From positions 6,759 to 12,931 of the forward strand of contig DBCG01000059.1 of the NCBI GenBank assembly GCA_002292945.1: a stretch of 6,173 bases of DNA, written 5' to 3'. This document shows positions 1 to 6,173 of this stretch, piece by piece (within the stretch, counting starts at the first letter, position 1; the number at the start of each line of letters is the position of its first letter). This DNA comes from Proteobacteria bacterium UBA964. GTDB lineage: Bacteria; Pseudomonadota; Gammaproteobacteria; Steroidobacterales; Steroidobacteraceae. A program made the position numbers and the translations under genes. The notes under the pieces are model-generated. The model did not search any database and was not told the DNA's origin. It saw only the letters and a program-made list of their open reading frames with translations.

Positions 1-2
1 TG

Positions 3-728
3 GCAGGCGAGCCGATCCGCTATGCCGATGCCGTGGCCGTGGCGGCCGATGGCAAGGTCTACTTCACCGATGCGTCGCGGCGGTTCGCGCCGCGCGACTG
101 GGGCGGTACTTTCGAGGCCAGCGTGCTCGACATCCTCGAGAACAGCGCGACGGGACGCGTGCTGGTCTACGATCCGACGGCGGCAGCAAGCGGTGGCGCC
201 GCGGTCCAATTGGTCGCCGGTGGACTGAGCTTCGCCAATGGCATCGTGCTCACGCGGGATGGCCAAAGTTTGCTCGTGAATGAGACCGGGCGCTATCGGG
301 TGTGGCGCATCGACCCATCGGCCCGCGGTCTGGATCTTTCGCAACCCGCGCCCGGCGCCCTCGCGCGGGTGCTACTCGATGACCTGCCGGGCTATCCTGA
401 CAACCTCATGCACGGCCTCGATGGCCGTATCTGGCTCGGCTTCGCCAAACCCCGCAGCGCCGTGATCGACCGGCTCGCGGCTTGGCCGTCGCTGCGCAAA
501 CTGACCTTGCGGTTGCCCCGCGCGTGGTGGCCGGTGCCGAAGCCCTATGGGCATGTCATCGCCTTCACCGAGGACGGCCGGATCGTCGCCGATCTGCAGG
601 ACCCGTCGGGTGCTTATCCGGAGACGACGGCGATCACCGAGACGCCCTCGCGTCTTTATGTGCAGAGCCTGCACGCCCCGTGGCTCGGATGGTTGCCGCC
701 CTTGCCTAAGACCGCTACGCAGCCGTGA
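3..728 (+). CDS. SMP-30/gluconolactonase/strictosidine synthase-like beta-propeller protein (5' truncated by window edge)
   Basis: The reading frame is open from the left edge (first full codon at 3) to TGA at 726-728, showing 241 residues of a gene whose start is outside the window. What is seen: repeated propeller-blade signatures. These are VYFTDAS (visible residues 19-25), RVLVYDP, a FANG segment with Asn79, a NETGRYRVWRI strand with Glu94, LPGYPDN (128-134), and a C-terminal SRLYVQSLHAPWLG strand. These match the strictosidine-synthase-like/APMAP branch of the SMP-30 superfamily, whose members are six-bladed propellers of roughly 300-380 residues, many of them metal-dependent lactonases or esterases. 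Asn79 and Asp133/Asn134 fall where family metal ligands or pocket residues lie; the N-terminal ligand is off-window. The GTG at 33 is not the start, because homology-like sequence continues upstream of it. Substrate is unknown. The gene converges on the efflux operon and has no obvious functional link to it. Confidence 0.85.
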   Translation, partial: AGEPIRYADAVAVAADGKVYFTDASRRFAPRDWGGTFEASVLDILENSATGRVLVYDPTAAASGGAAVQLVAGGLSFANGIVLTRDGQSLLVNETGRYRVWRIDPSARGLDLSQPAPGALARVLLDDLPGYPDNLMHGLDGRIWLGFAKPRSAVIDRLAAWPSLRKLTLRLPRAWWPVPKPYGHVIAFTEDGRIVADLQDPSGAYPETTAITETPSRLYVQSLHAPWLGWLPPLPKTATQP

Positions 729-730
729 TG

Positions 731-743
731 CGGCCCAAGGCCG
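731..743. terminator. Small GC hairpin between convergent stops, possible weak bidirectional terminator
   Basis: The 18 bp between the two convergent stop codons contain a perfect 5-bp stem, CGGCC (731-735) with GGCCG (739-743), closed by a 3-base CAA loop. Its position between two converging genes suits a shared terminator. However, the stem is short and no T-run follows it on either strand, so it does not meet the usual intrinsic terminator pattern. In DNA this GC-rich, such a stem can arise by chance. Factor-dependent termination, or termination inside the opposing gene, is equally possible. Confidence 0.2.
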
Positions 744-746
744 GCG

Positions 747-3700
747 TCAGAGCAGCACGCCTGCGGCATCCGGCTGGGTGCTGGGTGCGATGTTCTTCGG
801 TTCGTGTCCGTCGGGCGGCATCAATTTGTACATCACCGGCGTGACGAGCCGTGCGAGCAGCGTCGAGGTGATGAGTCCCCCGATGATCACCCAGGCCATG
901 GGCGAGTAGAGCCCCGAGTTCTGCACAGCGAGCGGCAGCAGTCCGCCGATCGCCGTGGCCGAGGTCAACAGGATGGGCAGGAAACGGATCTCTCCGGCCT
1001 GTTCGATGGCTTCATCGAGCGGCACGCCATCCTCGCGCAGCTGGTTGGTGAAGTCGACCAACAATATCGAGTTCTTGATCTCGATGCCGATCAATGCGAT
1101 GAATCCGATGCTCGCGGTGAAGGAGATCTCGTTACCGGTGATGAGCAGCATGAGCATGCCGCCGACCACACCGAGCGGTACGACGGTGAGCACGATCAGC
1201 GTCGAACGGAAGCTGCCGAACTCCAGCACCAGGATCGCGAAGATGCCGAAGATCGCGACGATCGCTGCGGTACCGATACCGGCGAACGACTCGGAGCCGG
1301 CCTCGGCATCACCGCCGAGGACATACCGGTAGCCGCGCGGCCACTCCATCTCATCGAGCCGATCGACGACGCCAGCGGTGACCTTGCCGGTGTTGAGGTC
1401 GCGTTCGACCTGCGCGGTGACGGTGACGGCACGCTCGCGGGCGAAGCGTGAGATCAGCACCGGCGCAGGCTCTAACGTGACCTTCGCGATCTGCGAGAGC
1501 GGCAAGGATTCACCGGTGACACTCGTCAAACGCGCCTCCCCGAGGTTGCGCAGGTCGGCGCGTGCCTCGAAGGGCGGGCGCACCACGATCGGGTACTGGT
1601 CGCCGTCGTCGTCTTTGAAGGTGCCGGCCTGCAGACCGGATACGGCGAGCCGTACCGTACGGTCGATCTCGACCGCCGGCACGCCGAGCAGGGCGGCCTT
1701 GGCGGTATCGGCCTCCACACGCAGGTTCGTGCGGGTGAACTTCAGCGGGTTGCGGACATCGCGGGTGCCGGGCGTCGCTTCCAGCAGGCCCTCCACCTCA
1801 CGCGCAAGCCGGTCGAGCATCGCAAGATCGGGGCCGACGACGCGCACTGCGATCGGCGCTGCGACCGGTGGCCCGTTCCGGAATTCGAGCACCGAGATCC
1901 GCGCACCGGGATAGCCGTCGAGGCGCAGCCGCAGCGCATCGAGGTCGGCTGGCGTGCGCCCCGGATCGTACCGTTCAAGCACCCCGAGCACCTCGGCGTA
2001 GGACGCGGATTGCTGGCGTTGGATATGGTTGTAGTAGACCTGCGGGTTGCCGCGGCCGAGGTTCGCGGACACGGATCGGATGCCCGGCACCTTGCCCACT
2101 TCAGCCTCGACGAAGCGCAGCGCACGGTCGGTCTCCGCATAGCTGGTGCCGGTCGGGGTGTCGATCTGCACCAAGAACTGTGGCGTGTCCGCTTTCGGGA
2201 ACAGGCTGGAACCGAGCACCGGCACCAGCAGCACCGACGCCAGCAGCGAGCCGCCGATGGCGACTGCGACGGTGGCTTTCGGTCGGGCAAGACAATAGTG
2301 CAGCGCTGGGCGGTAGTAGCGATGGATGCCATCCATGATCCGCTGCAGAAACCGGTTCCCCTCGCTGTGCTCTTCTTTGCTCAGCATCCGGCTCGCGAGG
2401 AACGGGATGATGAAGAGGGCGATCAGCAGCGAACCGATGATGGTCGCGACGACGGCGGTGGGCAGCACGCGGATGAACTTGCCGGCGGTACCCGGTAGCG
2501 CCATGAGCGGCAGGAACGCGAACACGAGTGTGGCGGTGCAGCCCAGGATGGCGATGAAGATCTGCCGGGTCCCGGCGATCGCGGCACGGGTGCGGTCGTA
2601 GCCCATGCGCAGGTGACGGGCGATGTTCTCGACGGCGACGATGGAGTCGTCGACCAGCAGGCCGAGCGCCACCACGAAGCCTGCGATCGACAGCTGGTTG
2701 AGCGAGTAGCCGAGGAAATAGAGCATGGCGACGCCGAAAGCCAACGACAGCGGGATGGAGATCATCACGATGCCGGCTGCACGCAGGCCGAGCGGCAACA
2801 GCGTCAGCAACACCACCGCTATCGCGATGCCGAAGTCGAGGTAGAGCCGATCGAGCCGCGTCGCGACGTTGCGTGACTGGTCGAAGGCGAGCTCGAGTGC
2901 GATGCGCTTCGGAAGGCCGATCGACCAACGATCGACGGTCTCGACGATCGACTCGCGCACCTCGAGGACGTTGTAGCCGGATTTCATGTTGGCGGTGACG
3001 AACACCGCACGTTTGCCGTCGAAACGACCGACGTGCCCCCACTCGCCCTCGGACCACTTCACCTCACCGAGGTCGCGCACCCGTACCACGCGACCGCCGA
3101 CCGCGGTGACGACCGTGTCGCGCACCTGCTCAAGGTCTGTATAGGCACCGGTGCTCTTGAGGGTGAAGCTGCGCGGTCCGATATCGACGATGCCCGCCGG
3201 GATGTTGGCGTTCTCGCTCTCAAGGGCCTGGGCGATGAGCGCCGGGCTGATGCCGAGCTCCGCGATCCGGCGCAGGTCCACCTCGATGCGCAGTTCGCGT
3301 TGCGGGAAGGCCCAGGTCTCGGCCGTACGCACCCCCGGCACCGACTTGAGCGTGTCCTTCAGTTCCCGGGCCTGATCCTGCAGGTCGCCGTAGTTCGCCT
3401 CTTCGGAGACGAGGGCGTACTGCACGATGTTGACGAGGCCGGGACTGAAGCGACGGATATGCAGCTGCCGCAGCTCCGGTGGAAGCGAGGGGCGCAGCGC
3501 GTTGATCTCGCGGATCACCTCTTCGTACTTTTTGTCGGCGTCGGTGCTGGCGAGGAACTCGACGATGGTGAAGGACACCCCGTCCGCGACCACGCTCTCC
3601 ATCTGCCGCAGATCGTCGAGCTCCGCGAGACGATCCTCTAGCGGCTTGGTGACGAGGCGTTCGAGGTCTTTCGGGTCGGCGCCGGGCAGCACCGCCGAGA

Positions 3701-3839
3701 TGTCGAAACCGGAGATCTCGAAGGAAGGGTCCTCTTCGCGCGGGATCGACGAGAAGCTGTAGAGCCCGATCGCGACCAAGCACAAGAACGCGACCAGCGT
3801 GAACTGGTAGCGTCTGATCGGGAATTCAAGGAATGTCAT
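747..3839 (-). CDS. RND efflux pump inner-membrane permease, HAE-type (AcrB family)
   Basis: Proton/substrate antiporter of the inner membrane, expected to work as a homotrimer and drive export through the adaptor and channel encoded just upstream. The product has 1030 residues, close to AcrB (1049), with the full family layout. TM1 is at about 12-30, and the first large periplasmic loop at about 31-330. TM2-TM6 lie between about 333 and 483, and TM7 at about 520-543. The second periplasmic loop is at about 544-850, and TM8-TM12 between about 853 and 1005. The proton relay is intact: Asp397-Asp398 in GLLVDDSIVAVEN (TM4), Lys922 in EIKNSILLVDF (TM10), and Arg952 and Thr959 before and within PILLTS (TM11). 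These correspond to AcrB D407/D408, K940, R971 and T978. The double Asp indicates an HAE-type rather than a metal (HME) pump. REEDPSF (35-41) after TM1 and GRGNPQVYYN (595-604) point to a less-studied branch away from AcrB/MexB. ATG at 3839 starts 3 bp after the adaptor stop. Substrate unknown. Confidence 0.96.
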   Translation of the reverse strand: MTFLEFPIRRYQFTLVAFLCLVAIGLYSFSSIPREEDPSFEISGFDISAVLPGADPKDLERLVTKPLEDRLAELDDLRQMESVVADGVSFTIVEFLASTDADKKYEEVIREINALRPSLPPELRQLHIRRFSPGLVNIVQYALVSEEANYGDLQDQARELKDTLKSVPGVRTAETWAFPQRELRIEVDLRRIAELGISPALIAQALESENANIPAGIVDIGPRSFTLKSTGAYTDLEQVRDTVVTAVGGRVVRVRDLGEVKWSEGEWGHVGRFDGKRAVFVTANMKSGYNVLEVRESIVETVDRWSIGLPKRIALELAFDQSRNVATRLDRLYLDFGIAIAVVLLTLLPLGLRAAGIVMISIPLSLAFGVAMLYFLGYSLNQLSIAGFVVALGLLVDDSIVAVENIARHLRMGYDRTRAAIAGTRQIFIAILGCTATLVFAFLPLMALPGTAGKFIRVLPTAVVATIIGSLLIALFIIPFLASRMLSKEEHSEGNRFLQRIMDGIHRYYRPALHYCLARPKATVAVAIGGSLLASVLLVPVLGSSLFPKADTPQFLVQIDTPTGTSYAETDRALRFVEAEVGKVPGIRSVSANLGRGNPQVYYNHIQRQQSASYAEVLGVLERYDPGRTPADLDALRLRLDGYPGARISVLEFRNGPPVAAPIAVRVVGPDLAMLDRLAREVEGLLEATPGTRDVRNPLKFTRTNLRVEADTAKAALLGVPAVEIDRTVRLAVSGLQAGTFKDDDGDQYPIVVRPPFEARADLRNLGEARLTSVTGESLPLSQIAKVTLEPAPVLISRFARERAVTVTAQVERDLNTGKVTAGVVDRLDEMEWPRGYRYVLGGDAEAGSESFAGIGTAAIVAIFGIFAILVLEFGSFRSTLIVLTVVPLGVVGGMLMLLITGNEISFTASIGFIALIGIEIKNSILLVDFTNQLREDGVPLDEAIEQAGEIRFLPILLTSATAIGGLLPLAVQNSGLYSPMAWVIIGGLITSTLLARLVTPVMYKLMPPDGHEPKNIAPSTQPDAAGVLL

Positions 3840-3842
3840 CGG

Positions 3843-4961
3843 TCAGTTCCGAGGCGTCGAGGCCGCCGGTGGCAGATCGGCGACGATGCGGACGCGATCG
3901 CCGTCCTGCAGATAGAGCGCACCTTCGGTGATCACCCTCTCATCTGGCTTGAGGCCGGTGGTGAGTGCGACCCGCTCGCCGTTGAAGAACGCGACCGTGA
4001 CCGCCCGCTTGCGGGCCACTGCGCCGTCCAGCACGAATACGCTCGCCTGATCGCCGCGACCCTCTATGAGCGCAGCGATGGGGATGTGCGTGAGCGTGCT
4101 GCGGCGGCTCGCCGCGGGCACGATGTCCACTTTGGCGACGAGACCGGTCGCGAGGACGACACCGGTCTGGGGTGCGATGCGCACTTCCACCGGGAACAGA
4201 CCGTTGCGCGGATCCGCTGCGGCAGCCACTTCGCTGACCGTGGCGGGAAAGACGCGGTCCGGATACGCGTCGAGGCGCACTTCAGCGATGTCGCCCAGTG
4301 AGACCCGGACGATCTCGCGGTCGGCGAGTCCGGTCCGCACCACATGGCCACGCGCGGCAGAGCCCAGCACCACCACCGGCTGGCCGGGCGGGATGAACTC
4401 GCGCTCCTCGGCCAGGCGGCGCAGCACGCGTCCGTCGCGCGGTGCCACGATCGTCGAATAGCCGAGGTTGAAGCGTGCGGCCTTGCGGCCTGCACGCGCG
4501 ACCGCCGCCTGTGTGCGCAGGTTCTGCAGCGTCTCGAGGCTGATGACCTGATCGGCATGCAGGCGCTCCCCGCGTTCGAGGTCGCGTTCGGCCTTGGCGG
4601 CGGCTTGGTCGGCCTGTTCGGCCTGCGCACCGACCTCGGCGAGCTCGAGCTCGGCGAGCAGCTGGCCCTTGCGCACCACGTCGCCCTCGCGAACCGCGAG
4701 ACGCCGGATGATGCCGCCGGTCTTGAACGACAGCCGCATCTCGTCCTCGCTCGCGATCAATCCGTTGGTGCCGATCGACGGACCAGCAGGCCCTGAGGTG
4801 GAGGGCGCCGTGCGCACCGGGATCGACTCCTCCTCCTCGGCAGGCGTGTCCACCGGGGCGTCTTTGGCGCTGCAAGCGGTGAGCGTCAGCAGGACGATCC
4901 CGGCGAGGACCGCCGAGGACAGGCGTGATGGGGAAGACGGTGCAGTACGACGGACAGACAT
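3843..4961 (-). CDS. RND efflux periplasmic adaptor lipoprotein (membrane fusion protein, HlyD/AcrA family)
   Basis: Periplasmic adaptor that bridges the permease and the outer-membrane channel; 372 residues. Residues 1-30 form a lipoprotein signal peptide: Arg4/Arg5 and Arg13, a hydrophobic core from about 17 to 28, and lipobox LTAC with Cys30 as the lipidated residue, followed by Ser31. An acidic linker (AEEEES, 41-46) follows. The lipoyl domain is split in two halves: GGIIRRLAVREGDVVRKGQ (82-100) and VAPRDGRVL plus PPGQPVVVLG (172-200). Between them is a short alpha-hairpin (about 107-166). Its tip carries Arg130, Leu134 and Ser141 with the R-x3-L-x6-S spacing known from AcrA/MacA as the TolC-docking motif. 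A beta-barrel domain (about 203-283) and a membrane-proximal domain (about 285-360) complete the fold. ATG at 4961 is the only usable start, since the in-frame upstream codons run straight into a TAA at 4980-4982. The gene lies 18 bp after the channel gene. Confidence 0.95.
   Translation of the reverse strand: MSVRRTAPSSPSRLSSAVLAGIVLLTLTACSAKDAPVDTPAEEEESIPVRTAPSTSGPAGPSIGTNGLIASEDEMRLSFKTGGIIRRLAVREGDVVRKGQLLAELELAEVGAQAEQADQAAAKAERDLERGERLHADQVISLETLQNLRTQAAVARAGRKAARFNLGYSTIVAPRDGRVLRRLAEEREFIPPGQPVVVLGSAARGHVVRTGLADREIVRVSLGDIAEVRLDAYPDRVFPATVSEVAAAADPRNGLFPVEVRIAPQTGVVLATGLVAKVDIVPAASRRSTLTHIPIAALIEGRGDQASVFVLDGAVARKRAVTVAFFNGERVALTTGLKPDERVITEGALYLQDGDRVRIVADLPPAASTPRN
3847..3850 (-). 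promoter_or_regulatory. Likely ribosome-binding site of the RND permease, inside the adaptor gene
   Basis: On the minus strand a GGAA lies 7 bases upstream of the permease ATG (3839), inside the last codons of the adaptor gene. It is a modest Shine-Dalgarno match at good spacing and supports the chosen start. Because ribosomes finishing the adaptor stop 3 bp before this ATG, reinitiation probably contributes to permease translation. Confidence 0.4.
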
Positions 4962-4979
4962 GGCGAGTTCGCGCGCGCC

Positions 4980-6173
4980 TTACGGCTGCGGCGCTCCGGT
5001 GGCGTAATCGAGTTCGGCTTGACGTGCGAGCAGCTGGAAGCGCACGGCGTTGAGATTCAATTCGGCGCTGGTGAGGCTGGTGCGCGAGTCGAGGAACTCG
5101 ACCTGGCTCACCATGCCCTCGTCGCGTTTGCGACCGGCGATACGGAACGCCGCGCGCGCAGCTTCGGCGCGGGTCTCGGCCGCCTGCAGCGATCGTTCGC
5201 TGGCCGTGAGACGGTCGAGCGCAGTCTGGACCTCGAGTTGCACCTGCAACGCGAGTTCGTCACGACGGTTTCCGGCCTGTCGTTCGGCGAGTTTCGCCGC
5301 GCGTTCGTCGGCGCGGCGTGCGCCGCCGTCGAACAGCGTCCAATTGAGCAACAACGAGACGGTGGCGAAGTTGCGGCCGCTGCCGAACTCGTAGCGTTCC
5401 CCTTGTGTGCCGCCATCCACCCCGAGTGCGAGCGTCGGCAGACGGGCGGCGCGTGCGATATCGGTCTGTGAGCGCGCCGCATCGACGGCGCTGCCGGCTT
5501 GCGCGAGCTCCGGTCGTCGTGTCAGCGCTCCCTCACGCAGCGCCGCCAGGTCGCGCGTGGCCCGTTGTAGTTCACCCTCGGTGTCGGCGGACTCGAGCGG
5601 CGTGTCGAGGGGTTGGTTCATCAGGAAATTGACGAAGCCGCGCAGTTGGTCGCGCACGGCTTCGGTCTCGATCACCTGTTGCTCGACGGAGAGAAGCTCG
5701 GCGCGGGCACGCAACACCTGATCTTGTGTGACCTTGCCGTTGCGGAACAGCGAATCGGTGACCCGCAGGTTCTCTGCGAGCAAGGTCTGGCTGGCCTCGG
5801 TGAGCGAGGCAGCACGGCCGGCGCGCAACCAATCGAGATAGCCGATGGTGATGTCGCGACGCAGGCGTTGGGCGAGCGCGAGGCGTGCGAACTCGCTCGC
5901 TTCGAGCGCCGAGCGGCGCGCCCGCATAGCCGCGGGGATCGCCGGCGCGAAGAGCGGCTGCACCACCGATATCCGGGTGTCCTGTTCGCGCTCACGAAGC
6001 AACGAAAAGGACGGGTCTTCGATGCTGCCGAAGCGCGGTGGCTTGCCATCGGCGGCCAGCAGTTCGTTGAGCGTCCCGTAGACCGGATTGAATGCGCCCG
6101 AGAGCGGCAGCGTGATCTCGCGGCCGCCTTCGGCGCGGGTATAGCGTGCGGCGAGCGAGGCCTCGGGGAAGAA
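4980..6173 (-). CDS. TolC-family outer-membrane efflux channel (5' truncated by window edge)
   Basis: Outer-membrane factor expected to form a trimeric beta-barrel plus periplasmic alpha-barrel tunnel for the pump encoded downstream. The frame is open from TAA at 4980-4982 to the right edge, giving 397 visible residues. The signal peptide and first helix are missing; family members usually have 430-500 residues. The internal duplication of the family is visible. The first repeat has strand FFPEASLAARYT (1-12), then DTRISVVQPLF (65-75), and helix segment GKVTQDQVLRAR (146-157). The second has LPTLALGVDGG (245-255), VSLLLNWTLFDGG (272-284) and GMVSQVEFLDSR (353-364). RRPEL (219-223) opens the second half, and long Ala/Leu/Arg/Glu-rich helices lie between. 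The TTG at 6002 is not the start, because the first strand lies upstream of it in the same frame. The loop between strands 1 and 2 is much longer than that between strands 3 and 4. First gene of the visible operon. Confidence 0.94.
   Translation of the reverse strand, partial: FFPEASLAARYTRAEGGREITLPLSGAFNPVYGTLNELLAADGKPPRFGSIEDPSFSLLREREQDTRISVVQPLFAPAIPAAMRARRSALEASEFARLALAQRLRRDITIGYLDWLRAGRAASLTEASQTLLAENLRVTDSLFRNGKVTQDQVLRARAELLSVEQQVIETEAVRDQLRGFVNFLMNQPLDTPLESADTEGELQRATRDLAALREGALTRRPELAQAGSAVDAARSQTDIARAARLPTLALGVDGGTQGERYEFGSGRNFATVSLLLNWTLFDGGARRADERAAKLAERQAGNRRDELALQVQLEVQTALDRLTASERSLQAAETRAEAARAAFRIAGRKRDEGMVSQVEFLDSRTSLTSAELNLNAVRFQLLARQAELDYATGAPQP

Noticed and set aside
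33..35. GTG as the start of the propeller gene
   Set aside because: The frame is open to the left edge and the upstream residues fit the same propeller blade, so this is an internal valine.
804..1451. 215-codon plus-strand open frame antisense to the permease
   Set aside because: Its composition (His, Asp, Glu, Arg and Gly rich, no recognisable domain) is what the complement of a GC-rich membrane-protein gene gives. The permease frame fully explains the region.
2101..3057. 318-codon minus-strand open frame inside the permease gene
   Set aside because: Arg/Ala/His-rich shadow in an alternate frame of the same strand; the permease frame carries the conserved TM4 motif through the same bases.
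3033..3641. 202-codon plus-strand open frame antisense to the first periplasmic loop of the permease
   Set aside because: No domain or plausible start context; a long antisense frame expected from high third-position GC.
747..3839. Heavy-metal (CusA/CzcA type) efflux pump
   Set aside because: The gene order suggests it, but TM4 has the double Asp of HAE pumps and no CusA-like metal-binding methionine pattern was seen.
4970..4978. Alternating CG run as a Z-DNA or regulatory element
   Set aside because: Only nine bases in a GC-rich genome, expected by chance and not repeated elsewhere in the intergenic DNA.
5019..5471. 150-codon plus-strand open frame antisense to the channel gene
   Set aside because: Shadow of the TolC-family frame, whose duplicated motifs span the same bases.
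6000..6002. TTG as the start of the channel gene
   Set aside because: The frame stays open to the right edge, and the upstream residues include the first beta-strand motif of the TolC fold.

Overview
The window is about 6.2 kb of GC-rich, gene-dense DNA from a Gram-negative bacterium, most likely a proteobacterium. The Gram-negative assignment rests on a three-part envelope-spanning RND efflux system, including a TolC-type outer-membrane channel. I cannot name the genus from sequence alone. No RNA gene, mobile element, CRISPR array or long repeat is visible, and almost every base is coding.

Left edge, plus strand (about 3-728): the 3' part of a six-bladed beta-propeller gene of the SMP-30/gluconolactonase and strictosidine-synthase-like (APMAP-like) group. 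Its 5' end lies outside the window. It converges on the efflux operon, with only 18 bp between the two stop codons. A small GC-rich hairpin sits in that gap.

Rest of the window, minus strand, read from right to left: an apparent operon of outer-membrane factor (6173 to 4980, 5' end cut by the window edge), then periplasmic adaptor lipoprotein (4961 to 3843), then RND inner-membrane permease (3839 to 747). The gaps are 18 bp and 3 bp, so co-transcription and some translational coupling are expected. The promoter and any regulator lie beyond the right edge.

Together the three products should form one proton-driven export machine. The permease captures substrate in the periplasm or inner membrane, the lipid-anchored adaptor seals the assembly, and the TolC-like trimer carries substrate through the outer membrane. 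The permease has the TM4 double aspartate and the Lys, Arg and Thr relay residues of HAE-type (multidrug/hydrophobe) pumps, not the signature of heavy-metal (HME) pumps. The gene order (channel first, pump last) is nevertheless that of CzcCBA-type metal operons. The natural substrate cannot be read from the sequence. I see no undescribed system here; this is a well-formed but uncharacterised efflux operon beside an unrelated-looking propeller gene.
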